The notes: generated by a model not told the origin, from the sequence alone. A stretch of DNA of 64,000 nt from Pseudomonas brassicacearum subsp. brassicacearum (GCF_008801605.1 NZ_VZPJ01000022.1:1-64000); one strand, 5' to 3'. Positions 16,537-27,840 are shown, counted from the stretch's first letter. Translations and numbers: made by a program.

Positions 16537-19500
16537 TTATAACGACGGTTTCTCGGCTGTGCTATCCGAAAAATCCGAAACGGTCATGCGAAGAAACGTT
16601 GCGGCAAACTCATCGGCGCACAGAGGCAGGCTGACGATGTAGCCCTGGATCTGTTCGCAACCTTCTTCGGTCAGGAATTGCTGCTGGGCCAGGGTTTCGA
16701 CGCCCTCGGCGATGACGGTGAATTGCATGCTGCGGCCCAGGGCGATGATTGCCCGCACGATGGCCGCGTCGTGGGGGTCGTCGGGCAGGCCGCGGACGAA
16801 GGATTGGTCGATCTTGAGGATGTCCAGTGGCAGGCGCTTGAGGTAACTCAGAGAGGAATAGCCCGTGCCGAAGTCGTCGATGGCCAATTGCACGCCGAGT
16901 TTTTTCAGTTGGTGCAGCACCGTCAGGGCCTCTTCGGCCTGGCTCATGATGAAGTTTTCGGTAATTTCCAGTTGCAATAAGCCGGGTTCGAGCTGGTTCT
17001 CGCGCAGCAGTTGTTCGATGCGCCCCAGTAGATTGGGTTGGCGCAGTTGGGCCCCGGCCAGATTGACCGAAAGGGGGCCGAGGCTGTCGTAGGCGTCATT
17101 CCATTCGCACAACTGCCGGCAGGCGCGCTCCAACACCCAGTCGCCGATTTGCAGGATCATGCCGTTTTCTTCCGCCAGAGGGATGAAGTGTTCCGGCGGC
17201 ACGTCGCCGAACGTGGGGTGCGTCCAGCGGATCAATGCTTCGGCACCCACCAGTTGGTTGTCGATGAGGCTGATTTTGGGTTGGAAGGACAATGACAACT
17301 CGTTGCGTTCGATCGCCCGCCGTAGTTCATGCTCCAAGGCCACTCGCTCGCTGGCCTGGGCGGTGAGGTCACGGGTGTAGCTTTCCACCCGGTTGCGTCC
17401 CTTGGCCTTGGAGCGGTACATCGCCGCGTCGGCATTCTTCACCAGCGTGGCGACGTCACAGCCGTCCTGCGGGTAGAGACTGGTGCCGATGCTGGCACTG
17501 ATGAAGAACTCGTGCTCGCCGGCCTGGAACGGCGCGCCAAAGCAGTTCAACAGTTTTTGGGCGATGTGCTCGGCGTCGCTGGGCTGTTGCAGGCCCGGCA
17601 GCAGGATAATGAACTCGTCGCCGCCCAGGCGCGCCACGGTGTCGATGTCGCGCAACTGCTCGCGCAAGCGTACGGCAATGCCCTTGAGCAACAGGTCGCC
17701 GACCGGGTGCCCGAGACTGTCATTGATGTGCTTGAAGCGGTCCAGGTCCAGGAACAGCACGGCGCCCTGGCCACCGTTTTCCTGCTGGCCATTGAGAGCC
17801 GCCAGCAAGCGGCTTTCGAACAGCGTGCGATTTGGCAGGCCCGTCAGCGGGTCGTGGTGGGCCTGGTAGTCGAGCCGGGCCTGGGCGTGTTTGAGGCTGG
17901 AGATATCGGCGAAGACCGCGACGAAATGGGTGATCTGTCGGTCCCGATTGCGCACCGCGCTGATGGTCAGCCAACTGGGGTACAGCTCGCCGTTCTTGCG
18001 CCGGTTGGAGATCTCTCCTTGCCAGTGCCCTTCGGCCGTCAACTGGTGCCACATCGCGGCGTAAAACGCGCTGTCGTGCAGGCCGGAAGCCAACAACCGA
18101 GGTGTATGGCCCAAGGCTTCGGTTTCGCTGTAGCCGGTGATTTCGGTGAAGGCTCGGTTCACCGCGCTGATGTGCTGTTGCGTATCGGTGATCAGCACGC
18201 CTTCGGCCGTGCTTTCGAATACGGTGGCGGCCTGTTGCAGTTTCTCCTGCATGAGATGGCGTTCGGTGATGTCCCGGGCGATGGTCAGCATGCAGTCTTC
18301 GTTGCCGATGGGTAGCGGGCGACTGGAGACTTCGCAGAGCCGGATCTGCCCGTCGTTGCGACGGATATGGCAACTGAAGTCCCTGACGAAGCCGTCCCGC
18401 TTCAGCAGGTCCAGCATCTGCTTTCGCTCGTTGAGGTTGACCCAGATGCCCAGGTCCAGGGTAGAGCGGTCCACCGACAGGGCACTGTTGAAACCGGTAA
18501 TGCGGCTGAAGCCTTCGTTGACTTCGATCAGCAGGCCGTCGCTTTGCCGGGACAACAACAGGCCATCGGGCGAGGCGTGGAACGCCTTGGCAAACTTCTC
18601 TTCGGATGTCTGCAATTGCTGCTGGGTTTCCTTGAGCTGGCTGATGTCCCGCACCACCACGACCAGGGCTGGCGTCGTGTCGAGATCGAAGGGCTCGGCA
18701 GAGATCAGTCCGGTGAACACCTGGCCGTTGCTACGGCGAAAGGGCATTTCCAGGTTGCGAATGCTGCCGGCCTGCAAGCGCTGCAACAGGGCCGGCCCCA
18801 CGCCTTGGATGCCCCAGATATTCAGTTCGGTTGCGTTGCGTCCCACCACCTCGGCGGCACTCAGGCCGACCTGTTCTTCGAAGGCCTTGTTGACCTCCAG
18901 CAGACAACCGTCCAACAGCCGTGCAATCACCAGGATGTCCGGGCACTGACGGAACACCGAGGCAAATTTCTGCTCCGAAAGGCGCAGTGCTTCCTCGGTG
19001 CGCTTGGCTTCGCTGATGTCGATCATCAACCCACGCATAACCGGTTCGTGCCCGTGTTCGATCAGGCTGACAATATCGCGCACCCACAGGCAGCGGCCGT
19101 CGGCGGTGATCACGCGATAATCGATGCAGTGGTCGCGACCCGCCAGCACTTCATGATCGCAGTAGGTCTGGGCACGGATAAGGTCGGCGGGATGAATGAT
19201 GTTGCGCCAGAAGCCCGGTATCAGCCAATGGGAAAGGGGATAGCCCAGCAAGTCTTCGGCGTGGGGTGACACGTAGCTGTAAGTGAAGTCGCTGACCCTT
19301 GCCTCCCAGGCGATGGCTGACAAGCTCTCTACCAGCCCACGGTAATGGTATTCGCTGCTGCGCAGTTCCTGTTCCAGCTCGACCCGCCGGGCGATTTCCG
19401 AGCTCAGTCGGCGGTTGATGCGAATCACCACCGCCAGTATGCCGACCAGGAGCAGCAACGCAGGCAGGCCGTAAAGCAGCAAGTCTGACCAGAGCTGGCG

Positions 19501-20280
19501 GTAGTCATGTACATTGCCAACCCATTTCTGCTGGATCTCGGCAACTTCGGCCGGGCTCATGTCCGCCATGACCTTGTCCAGGATGCCCACCAATATCTTG
19601 TTGTCTCGAGGGACGGCCATTGCCAACTGATAGCGATACGGTGTTTCCCCGCTGACATAAAGGCCTTCGAGCTTGAGTTGACGCAGGCTCCAGACACTGG
19701 AGGCCAGATCTCCCACTACCGCGTCCACCTCGTCGGTTGCCAGGGCTTGCAGGGCTGAACTGACGTTGGGCAGCGCCACGAGGTTCAGGTCGGGATGGTG
19801 GTTGCGCAGCAATTCATGGGGGGCATAGTTCTCCACCACGGCGATTTTCAGCCCGTACAGCTCCTTGAGGTTGTGCGGCTGGGCGCCACCGCGATGGGCC
19901 AGGATGACAATGGGGAAATCCAGGTAAGGCCGGGTAAACGCCAGGTAATTCTGGCGTTCCGGCGTGGACATGATGCCCGGCAAAAGGTCTATCTTTCCCT
20001 GTACGACCTGCTCCAGCACGGCGGTCCAGCTGGCTGGCTCGATGGGGGTGAGCTTGATGGCCAGCCGTTCACGAATGATCTCGACGTAGTCGGCAGCCAG
20101 GCCCTGATAGCGGCCCTGGTCGTCACGAAACTCAAACGGCGGCCATGAGGCATCGACACCCAGGCGCAGGTCTGGGTGGTCCTTGAGCCAGCGGAGCTCC
20201 TCGTCGGTGAGCGTCAACGCGCCAGCTGTTGCGGTCCAGGTCATCAATGACAGCAAAAGCGCGGCCGTCAGTCTGGGCAT
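16537..20280 (-). CDS. rmcA: RmcA-type diguanylate cyclase/phosphodiesterase with periplasmic binding domain and PAS repeats
   Basis: A 1247-residue inner-membrane c-di-GMP protein. In order: signal peptide (about 1-20), periplasmic SBP_bac_3 domain (25-245), transmembrane helix (about 266-288), four PAS domains (about 300-790), GGDEF (RLGGDEFIILL near 887) and EAL (AEALIRW near 1012; IDDFGTGYSS further on). Both GGDEF and EAL motifs are intact. Length, architecture and location beside rpoD match P. aeruginosa RmcA (PA0575), which links phenazine/redox state to c-di-GMP breakdown and biofilm structure. The start at 20280 begins the signal peptide; an open extension to 20499 is not needed. Confidence 0.92.
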   Translation of the reverse strand: MPRLTAALLLSLMTWTATAGALTLTDEELRWLKDHPDLRLGVDASWPPFEFRDDQGRYQGLAADYVEIIRERLAIKLTPIEPASWTAVLEQVVQGKIDLLPGIMSTPERQNYLAFTRPYLDFPIVILAHRGGAQPHNLKELYGLKIAVVENYAPHELLRNHHPDLNLVALPNVSSALQALATDEVDAVVGDLASSVWSLRQLKLEGLYVSGETPYRYQLAMAVPRDNKILVGILDKVMADMSPAEVAEIQQKWVGNVHDYRQLWSDLLLYGLPALLLLVGILAVVIRINRRLSSEIARRVELEQELRSSEYHYRGLVESLSAIAWEARVSDFTYSYVSPHAEDLLGYPLSHWLIPGFWRNIIHPADLIRAQTYCDHEVLAGRDHCIDYRVITADGRCLWVRDIVSLIEHGHEPVMRGLMIDISEAKRTEEALRLSEQKFASVFRQCPDILVIARLLDGCLLEVNKAFEEQVGLSAAEVVGRNATELNIWGIQGVGPALLQRLQAGSIRNLEMPFRRSNGQVFTGLISAEPFDLDTTPALVVVVRDISQLKETQQQLQTSEEKFAKAFHASPDGLLLSRQSDGLLIEVNEGFSRITGFNSALSVDRSTLDLGIWVNLNERKQMLDLLKRDGFVRDFSCHIRRNDGQIRLCEVSSRPLPIGNEDCMLTIARDITERHLMQEKLQQAATVFESTAEGVLITDTQQHISAVNRAFTEITGYSETEALGHTPRLLASGLHDSAFYAAMWHQLTAEGHWQGEISNRRKNGELYPSWLTISAVRNRDRQITHFVAVFADISSLKHAQARLDYQAHHDPLTGLPNRTLFESRLLAALNGQQENGGQGAVLFLDLDRFKHINDSLGHPVGDLLLKGIAVRLREQLRDIDTVARLGGDEFIILLPGLQQPSDAEHIAQKLLNCFGAPFQAGEHEFFISASIGTSLYPQDGCDVATLVKNADAAMYRSKAKGRNRVESYTRDLTAQASERVALEHELRRAIERNELSLSFQPKISLIDNQLVGAEALIRWTHPTFGDVPPEHFIPLAEENGMILQIGDWVLERACRQLCEWNDAYDSLGPLSVNLAGAQLRQPNLLGRIEQLLRENQLEPGLLQLEITENFIMSQAEEALTVLHQLKKLGVQLAIDDFGTGYSSLSYLKRLPLDILKIDQSFVRGLPDDPHDAAIVRAIIALGRSMQFTVIAEGVETLAQQQFLTEEGCEQIQGYIVSLPLCADEFAATFLRMTVSDFSDSTAEKPSL

Positions 20281-20375
20281 CACTGTCTCGACATGGCTTG
20301 GGGAGGATGATTCGAGTGTAGACGGGCAACAGGGTGCTGAGGAGCGTAACGAAGGGGATTTTATCTGTGCATAAC

Positions 20376-20402
20376 AAAACCCCCGGCAGGGCCGGGGGTT
20401 TT
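20376..20402 (-). terminator. rpoD terminator
   Basis: On the minus strand AAAACCCCCGGC-CCT-GCCGGGGGTTTTG lies six bases past the rpoD stop. It is a strong intrinsic terminator ending the macromolecular synthesis operon; its symmetry would also let it work on the plus strand. Confidence 0.93.
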
Positions 20403-20407
20403 GAAGG

Positions 20408-22255
<1,848 letters not shown>

Positions 22256-22322
22256 AACACCCTATCCACTGAAGGTCTTGGCGGGCAAAAAACAAGCCGA
22301 GGATTATACCTGAGCTGTGACC

Positions 22323-24281
22323 TCACGCGCCAGTTGAGGTCGGGTTTGATGCGCAAACATTGCGGCTGAGTAAGTCGCGCAATTGGTTTTTCTCTTCGCT
22401 GGTCAACTCGCTCTGACGAGCTTTTCGCAGAAGTTGTTCCAGGTTTCGCTCGCGTTGGCGGGCGGATAAGCTAGTAATGGTGTCGAAAAACTGTTGTTCA
22501 AGGTTGTCTCCTTCAATCAGCCATTCCTTCTCGGCCAGGGCCTTCAACAGACGCCCCTGCTCGGTGCCGTGCCACCGTGCAATCAATTGGAAAGAGTTTA
22601 GCTTGGGGTTCTTCTGCACGGCTTCAAGGAGTGCAACCAGCAATTGCGTATTGCTGTGGTCCTCGGCGGCGAAGTGCCCGGCGTCCTCTACTTTTTCTGC
22701 CAGTTGCGGGTGATGCAGCAAGGTGCGCAAGGCGGCCAGTGTTGGTGGTTCGACGGCGGCCGGCACGCGCGGGGCACGTGGCTGGTCGCGATCGCCGCGC
22801 TTGCCGTTCTTGTCCCAGGGTTTCTTGTCCCATTTCTTGCCGCCACTGCCGGGTTTTTTCGGTGTCCATTCCTGCTGGGGGGCGTAATCCTGTTGGGGTT
22901 GATGATAGTCGGCGAAATCCGGCATCGCGTCGTAATCGACGCCCGGGTCATAAGCCGGTGGCGCCTCCTGGGGGGCGCTGTGCACCAATTGATTGACCGC
23001 TTCGCTGTTCAGGCCGGTGATCTCGGTCAGGCGCTGGCGCATGAGTGTGCGCAGGTTGGCACCGGGCACCTTGTCGATCAGCGGTGCCGCGAGGGTGGCC
23101 ATGTGGGCCTTGCCTTCGAGGGAGCGTGGATCGGCTTCTTCGGTCAATTGCTGGAAAAAATAGTCGGCCAACGGTTGTGCGTGCTGGTTGATCCGCGCAC
23201 GGAACGCGTCGGTACCTTCGGAGCGCACCAGGGTGTCCGGGTCCTCGCCCTCGGGCAGGAACAGGAAGCGTGCCCGGCGTCCGTCCTGCAGGCACGGCAA
23301 GGTGGCCTCCAGTGCGCGCCAGGCGGCGTTACGGCCGGCCTGGTCGCCGTCGAAGCAGAACAGCACGTTGGGCACCACGCGAAACAGGCGCTTCATGTGC
23401 TCTTCGCTGGTGGCCGTGCCCAGGGTCGCCACGGCGTTGCGCAGGCCTTGCTGGGCCAGGGCAATAACGTCCATGTAGCCTTCGACGACAATGATTTCAT
23501 CAAGATTGCGGTTGTTCTTGCGTGCTTCGTACAGGCCATAGAGTTCCTGGCCCTTATGGAACACCGGGGTTTCCGGGGAGTTCAGGTATTTCGGCTTGTC
23601 GTCCCCCAGCACCCGGCCACCAAAGGCGATGATCCGCCCGCGTGTGTCGCGGATCGGAAACATGACCCTGTCGCGGAAGCGGTCGTAGCGCTTGCCGGTT
23701 TCGGCATTTTCAATCAGCAGGCCGGCGTCGATCATGGCGCGCTGTTGCAGCGTATCGCTGCTTAGGTGCTTGTACAGGTTGTCCCAGCCGGGCGGGGCGA
23801 AGCCGAGGCCGAAGTCCCGGGCGATTTCGCCGGTCAGGCCGCGGCCCTTGAGATAATCCACCGCAGCCTTGCGTGCCGGATGGCTTTTGAGGGCCTGGCG
23901 ATAAAAATCCGCCGCCGCCGTCAATAGGGGGTAAAGCGGAGAATCGGTCGGTTGACGTGGCTTGTGCTGTCGACCGCTTTCCTCGCGGGGTATTTCCATG
24001 CCGGCGGCTTTGGCCAGTTCTTCGACGGCCTGGGGGAAGTCCAGGTTGTCGTGGTCCATGATGAAACCGAGGGCATTGCCGCCAGCGCCGCAGCCGAAGC
24101 AATAGTAGAACTGCTTGTCGGGGCTGACGCTGAAAGAAGGCGTTTTTTCTTTATGGAACGGGCAGCAAGCTGTGTAGTTCTTGCCCGCTTTCTTCATTTG
24201 CAGGCGAGAGCTGACCACGTCGACGATGTCGGTGCGGTTCAGGAGGTCGTCAATAAAGCTCTGGGGAATCAGCCCGGCCAT
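22323..24281 (-). CDS. dnaG: DNA primase DnaG
   Basis: A 652-residue replicative primase that makes RNA primers at the fork. The CHC2 zinc-binding domain has Cys40, His43, Cys61 and Cys64; the TOPRIM domain includes VVEGYMDVIAL and the acidic FDGDQAGR. A Pro/Gln/Lys-rich linker (about 440-500) leads to the C-terminal DnaB-helicase interaction domain. Second gene of the macromolecular synthesis operon. Confidence 0.98.
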   Translation of the reverse strand: MAGLIPQSFIDDLLNRTDIVDVVSSRLQMKKAGKNYTACCPFHKEKTPSFSVSPDKQFYYCFGCGAGGNALGFIMDHDNLDFPQAVEELAKAAGMEIPREESGRQHKPRQPTDSPLYPLLTAAADFYRQALKSHPARKAAVDYLKGRGLTGEIARDFGLGFAPPGWDNLYKHLSSDTLQQRAMIDAGLLIENAETGKRYDRFRDRVMFPIRDTRGRIIAFGGRVLGDDKPKYLNSPETPVFHKGQELYGLYEARKNNRNLDEIIVVEGYMDVIALAQQGLRNAVATLGTATSEEHMKRLFRVVPNVLFCFDGDQAGRNAAWRALEATLPCLQDGRRARFLFLPEGEDPDTLVRSEGTDAFRARINQHAQPLADYFFQQLTEEADPRSLEGKAHMATLAAPLIDKVPGANLRTLMRQRLTEITGLNSEAVNQLVHSAPQEAPPAYDPGVDYDAMPDFADYHQPQQDYAPQQEWTPKKPGSGGKKWDKKPWDKNGKRGDRDQPRAPRVPAAVEPPTLAALRTLLHHPQLAEKVEDAGHFAAEDHSNTQLLVALLEAVQKNPKLNSFQLIARWHGTEQGRLLKALAEKEWLIEGDNLEQQFFDTITSLSARQRERNLEQLLRKARQSELTSEEKNQLRDLLSRNVCASNPTSTGA

Positions 24282-24760
24282 GGCGTTCTCATCATCACTG
24301 CGCGAAATATGGACCCGAAATCGGCAGGCGTAACCGGGTCTGGGTTTGAGGCACGCTAAATCGGTGGCTCGACCGGGTCGTCTGCATCATCGCTGTCGGG
24401 AAGTGTATCTGCCGATAATCCACTGACGTTAATAACTATCAGTATTCGACTGTTTGAATGTGTTGCGCTGAATCCGGTAACGGCCGTTCAGGCCTCGGAT
24501 AGCTCATGAAGCGGACACGCAGGCAGGTGCCTTGGGCTGATCGTCGTTAGAGGAATCAGGGTGTGCTCGTCGGTAGCCTTGGAAGGCTCGTCAGGAAAGA
24601 CGTGCACCGCTGGCAAAAGAGCCAGGTCTGACGCGGTGAAGCAGGTTGTCTTGGTCGCGTCTGCGGCTTTGACAGTGAAGCATCAAGCGTTATTCCGCAA
24701 ATGCCATAAGCCCGGCTTGAAGGCCGGGCTTGGCAGAAGCTTGCTACGGACGTCTGTGTA
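24282..24760. other. non-coding gap between rpsU and dnaG
   Basis: A stretch of 479 bases without a credible gene. It holds the rpsU terminator-like hairpin at its right end and must contain any internal dnaG promoter. A 10-base palindrome AACGGCCGTT is at 24479-24488. I see no RNA gene or strong promoter by eye. Confidence 0.6.
24709..24732 (-). terminator. rpsU-dnaG intergenic terminator-like hairpin
   Basis: AAGCCCGGC-CTTCAA-GCCGGGCTT (minus strand) lies about 30 bases after the rpsU stop. The stem is GC-rich but its downstream T tract is poor (ATGGCATTTG), so it probably attenuates rather than fully ends transcription, keeping S21 above primase output. Confidence 0.7.
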
Positions 24761-24976
24761 TTAGTACAGACGTACGGCGCGGCGCTGCTCGCGCTGAACT
24801 TTCTTGGCGTGACGCTTAACAGCGGCTGCTGCCTTGCGCTTACGCTCAGAAGTCGGCTTCTCGTAGAATTCGCGGCTACGAACTTCAGCCAGAACACCGG
24901 CTTTTTCGCAGGAGCGCTTGAAACGACGCAGAGCTACGTCGAAGGGTTCGTTCTCTTTTACTTTGACGGCTGGCAT
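24761..24976 (-). CDS. rpsU: 30S ribosomal protein S21
   Basis: A 71-residue, highly basic small-subunit protein starting [20 protein letters not shown], the normal length and sequence for bS21. First gene of the rpsU-dnaG-rpoD set. Its 5' leader contains a long-range inverted repeat at 25001-25070 that pairs perfectly (with one G-U) only in the rpsU-sense RNA. Confidence 0.99.
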
Positions 24977-25000
24977 CCAGAGCTACCTTCATTCATTACC

Positions 25001-25070
25001 GGGGTCAACATCCTCGCGGCAAAAGAGCACTTGAAGACGTCGGTTTTTAAGGGTTGCGGATGTTAACCCC
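25001..25070 (-). promoter_or_regulatory. structured 5' leader of rpsU
   Basis: GGGGTCAACATCC (25001-25013) and GGATGTTAACCCC (25058-25070) form a 13-pair stem closing a 44-base interior. In the rpsU-sense RNA the single non-Watson-Crick position is U-G; in the other strand it would be A-C. The 3' arm ends 24 bases before the rpsU start. A CATAAT -10-like element lies upstream (complement of 25133-25138). Candidate leader for translational control. Confidence 0.5.
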
Positions 25071-25175
25071 TCAACGCTCGGAATGCAAAGCCTCTGATCG
25101 AAAACCGCTGGTCGGGGCACAACGCGGCGACTATTATGCGCGCCTTCGAATTCAGCCTCTACAAGGCGCAAACCC

Positions 25176-26201
25176 ATGCTAGTACTGGGATTAGAAACCT
25201 CCTGCGACGAAACTGGTGTCGCACTTTACGACAGTGAACGCGGCCTGCTGGCCGATGCGCTGTTCAGCCAGATCGACCTGCACCGCGCCTATGGCGGGGT
25301 GGTGCCCGAGCTTGCCTCCCGCGATCACGTCAAGCGCATGCTGCCCTTGATCCGCCAGGTCCTGGCCGAAGCCGGCTGCGTGCCGACCGAGATCGACGGC
25401 ATCGCCTACACCGCCGGCCCGGGCCTGGTGGGCGCGTTGCTGGTGGGCGCCTCCTGTGCCCAGGCGCTGGCCTTTGCCTGGGGGATTCCGGCCCTGGGCG
25501 TGCATCACATGGAAGGCCACCTGCTGGCGCCGATGCTGGAGTCGCAACCGCCGCAATTTCCGTTCGTCGCTTTGTTGGTATCGGGCGGCCATACGCAGCT
25601 CATTCGGGTCGATGGCATCGGCCAATACGAGTTGCTCGGCGAGACGCTCGATGATGCTGCCGGCGAAGCGTTCGACAAAACTGCAAAAATGATGGGCCTC
25701 AATTATCCCGGTGGGCCGGAAATCTCTCGGCTTGCGACGCAAGGGGTCGATGGGCGCTTCGTGTTCCCGCGGCCAATGTGCGACCGTCCCGGCCTCGATT
25801 TCAGTTTCAGCGGGTTGAAGACCTTTGCCCTGAACACCTGGCAGCAGTGCGTCAGCGTCGGGGACGACAGTGAGCAAGCCCGTTGCGACATCTCACTGGC
25901 GTTCCAGCAGGCCGTGGTGGAGACTTTGACCATCAAGTGCAAGCGTGCCCTCAAGCAGGCCGGGCTCAAGCGCCTGGTGATCGCAGGCGGCGTGAGCGCG
26001 AACAAGGCCTTGCGGACATCGCTGGAGAAAATGCTCGGCGACATGAAGGGCGACGTTTACTACGCCCGGCCGGAGTTCTGTACAGATAACGGCGCGATGA
26101 TTGCCTTTGCCGGTTGTCAGCGCTTGCAGGCCGGCCAGCACGAAAGCCTGGCGATCAGCGTACAGGCGCGCTGGCCGATGGAGCAGTTGGCGCCGCTGTG
26201 A
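25176..26201 (+). CDS. tsaD: tRNA N6-threonylcarbamoyladenosine transferase TsaD
   Basis: A 341-residue ASKHA-fold enzyme that, with TsaB/TsaE, transfers the threonylcarbamoyl group to A37 of ANN-decoding tRNAs. The N-terminus VLGLETSCDETGVALYD is the Kae1/TsaD signature, and metal-binding His111 and His115 lie in HHMEGH. It is transcribed divergently from rpsU and convergently with plsY. A -10-like TATTAT lies at 25132-25137. Confidence 0.97.
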   Translation: MLVLGLETSCDETGVALYDSERGLLADALFSQIDLHRAYGGVVPELASRDHVKRMLPLIRQVLAEAGCVPTEIDGIAYTAGPGLVGALLVGASCAQALAFAWGIPALGVHHMEGHLLAPMLESQPPQFPFVALLVSGGHTQLIRVDGIGQYELLGETLDDAAGEAFDKTAKMMGLNYPGGPEISRLATQGVDGRFVFPRPMCDRPGLDFSFSGLKTFALNTWQQCVSVGDDSEQARCDISLAFQQAVVETLTIKCKRALKQAGLKRLVIAGGVSANKALRTSLEKMLGDMKGDVYYARPEFCTDNGAMIAFAGCQRLQAGQHESLAISVQARWPMEQLAPL

Positions 26202-26209
26202 AACATCAT

Positions 26210-26779
26210 TTAAAAATGCCGTTCGCGCCCGGCGAACAGGTCGCGTAGATTGCCCCGGTGACGCCAGACGATCAGCGCTACCAGTGCGGTCATTGGCAGC
26301 AAGGCCGCCGGTTCCTGCCAGGCCAGCAACGGCAGGGTCAGCGGTGTGGCGATCAGCGCGGCCAGGGAGCTGGTGCGGGTCAGGTAGAACGTCAGCAGCC
26401 AGGCACAGACAGCCAGCAGGGCGGCGGGCGGGTACAGGCCCAGCAGCATGCCGGCGGCGGTGGCGACACCCTTGCCGCCACGAAAGCGAAAGTACAGCGG
26501 GAATAGATGGCCGATGACGGCGCAGACGCCGATCCAGGCCTGTTGCTGCAACGAGAGCCCTGCGAGGCTGGCGATCAATACCGGGACAAGGCCTTTGCAG
26601 AGGTCGCCCAGCAGGGTCAGGATGGCGAGTTTGCGTCCGGCCAGGCGCAGCATGTTGGTGGCGCCGGCATTGCCTGAGCCACTCATTCGCGGATCCGGGC
26701 GACCGGTCAGGCGGCTGAGCAAAATGGCGAAGGACAGCGAGCCGAGCAGGTAGGCGAGAATCGCCAGTAACCAAAACAT
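26210..26779 (-). CDS. plsY: acyl-phosphate:glycerol-3-phosphate acyltransferase PlsY
   Basis: A 189-residue polytopic inner-membrane enzyme that acylates glycerol-3-phosphate with acyl-phosphate, the first committed phospholipid step. The conserved loops GSGNAGATNMLR and FRGGKGVATAAG identify the family; about five hydrophobic helices are visible. It ends eight bases from the convergent tsaD stop. Confidence 0.96.
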   Translation of the reverse strand: MFWLLAILAYLLGSLSFAILLSRLTGRPDPRMSGSGNAGATNMLRLAGRKLAILTLLGDLCKGLVPVLIASLAGLSLQQQAWIGVCAVIGHLFPLYFRFRGGKGVATAAGMLLGLYPPAALLAVCAWLLTFYLTRTSSLAALIATPLTLPLLAWQEPAALLPMTALVALIVWRHRGNLRDLFAGRERHF

Positions 26780-26853
26780 GCTAACTATTCCGGGCGAGGA
26801 CGCCCTGATTCTAACGGCGCATTGCGCCCTTGTCGTGCTGCGGAGAAGAGTGC

Positions 26854-27207
26854 TTGGACAGAGTGTTTATCGAGGGCCTGGAAGTCGACACGGTAATCGG
26901 GGCCTACGACTGGGAGCGAGGCATTCGACAGTGCCTGCGGCTTGACCTGAGCTTCGCCTGGGACAACCGCCCGGCCGCTGCGGGTGACGACCTGACCCTG
27001 GCGCTCGACTACGCCAGCGTATCGTCGCGCATCCAGGCATTTGCCGAACAGGCGCAGTTCCAATTGGTCGAGACCTTTGCCGAGCGATTGGCCCAGGAGC
27101 TCATGGACGAGTTCAAGATCACCTGGCTGCGTCTGAAATTAACCAAGCCTGGCGCCGTACCAGCGGCCAGCGGCGTTGGTGTGGAGATCGAGCGCGGATG
27201 TCGCTGA
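26854..27207 (+). CDS. folB: dihydroneopterin aldolase FolB
   Basis: A 117-residue pterin aldolase of folate synthesis that cleaves dihydroneopterin to 6-hydroxymethyl-dihydropterin and glycolaldehyde. It shows the usual DRVFIEGLEVDTVIGAYDWE start, the Tyr in LDYASV and the conserved Lys in LTKPGA. I chose the TTG at 26854, preceded by GGAGAAGAG; no ATG fits the N-terminus. It overlaps folK by ten bases. Confidence 0.93.
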   Translation: MDRVFIEGLEVDTVIGAYDWERGIRQCLRLDLSFAWDNRPAAAGDDLTLALDYASVSSRIQAFAEQAQFQLVETFAERLAQELMDEFKITWLRLKLTKPGAVPAASGVGVEIERGCR

Positions 27208-27716
27208 CTCAGGTTTTTCTCGGGCTCGGCAGCAATATCGAGCGCCAAACCCATCTGTGCGCCGGTCTTGAAGCCTTGGCCGGTTTCCTGGTGGACATCC
27301 GCTGTTCGGCCGTGTTCGAGAGCCAGCCGGTGGGTATCAAGAGCGGGCCATTCTTCAATTTCGTCGTCTCGGCCTTCACGGATCTGCCCCTGATGGAGCT
27401 GGATCGTCGTCTCAAGTTCATCGAGGCGGACAACGGTCGCTATGCGCCGGACCGCAAGGGGCTGCCGCTGGATATCGACGTGTTGTTGTATGGCGAACAG
27501 GTCGGCAACTTCGATGGGCTGATCCTGCCGCGCGCGGAAATCCTCAAGAACGCCTTCGTCCTATGGCCTTTGTCGTTGATCGCGCCGGATCGGATTCACC
27601 CAGGCGTGGGCAAAAGCTTCGCTACTTTGTGGGAGGAATCGCAGATCGACCAAGTGCTGGCGCCAGTGGCTTTCGAATGGCGAGGCCAGCAGCTTACGCC
27701 ATCGAATCTGCGCTGA
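27198..27716 (+). CDS. folK: divergent FolK (HPPK) paralogue
   Basis: A 172-residue member of the 6-hydroxymethyl-dihydropterin pyrophosphokinase family. Conserved: GSN (11-13), Asn54, Glu76, Arg81, the metal Asp pair D92/D94 (LDID) and FVLWPL. By alignment with E. coli HPPK from memory, the RWGPR loop is shortened and the residues equivalent to Arg84, Trp89, Arg92, His115 (Arg112 here) and probably Arg121 are missing. Pseudomonads usually carry another, canonical folK elsewhere. Overlap with folB implies a linked role; full kinase activity is uncertain. Confidence 0.8.
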   Translation: MSLTQVFLGLGSNIERQTHLCAGLEALAGFLVDIRCSAVFESQPVGIKSGPFFNFVVSAFTDLPLMELDRRLKFIEADNGRYAPDRKGLPLDIDVLLYGEQVGNFDGLILPRAEILKNAFVLWPLSLIAPDRIHPGVGKSFATLWEESQIDQVLAPVAFEWRGQQLTPSNLR

Positions 27717-27724
27717 GGCGCCTG

Positions 27725-27800
27725 CCGCTATCGCGAGCAAGCTCGCTCCCACACAGGTATACCGAGATCCCTGTGGGAGCGAGCTTGCTCGCGATGACGG
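27725..27800. repeat. REPIN
   Basis: Two inverted REP arms (27725-27756 and 27769-27800), CCGCTATCGCGAGCAAGCTC and its complement, with a short centre. It lies between the convergent folK and cca genes. Confidence 0.9.
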
Positions 27801-27840
27801 CGGAACATCCAGCCAAAATGCAAACTGACACGAACGCCCG

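Noticed and set aside
24556..24897. Minus-strand open frame of 113 codons overlapping rpsU
   Set aside because: Overlaps S21 in another frame and the terminator hairpin; no family resemblance.
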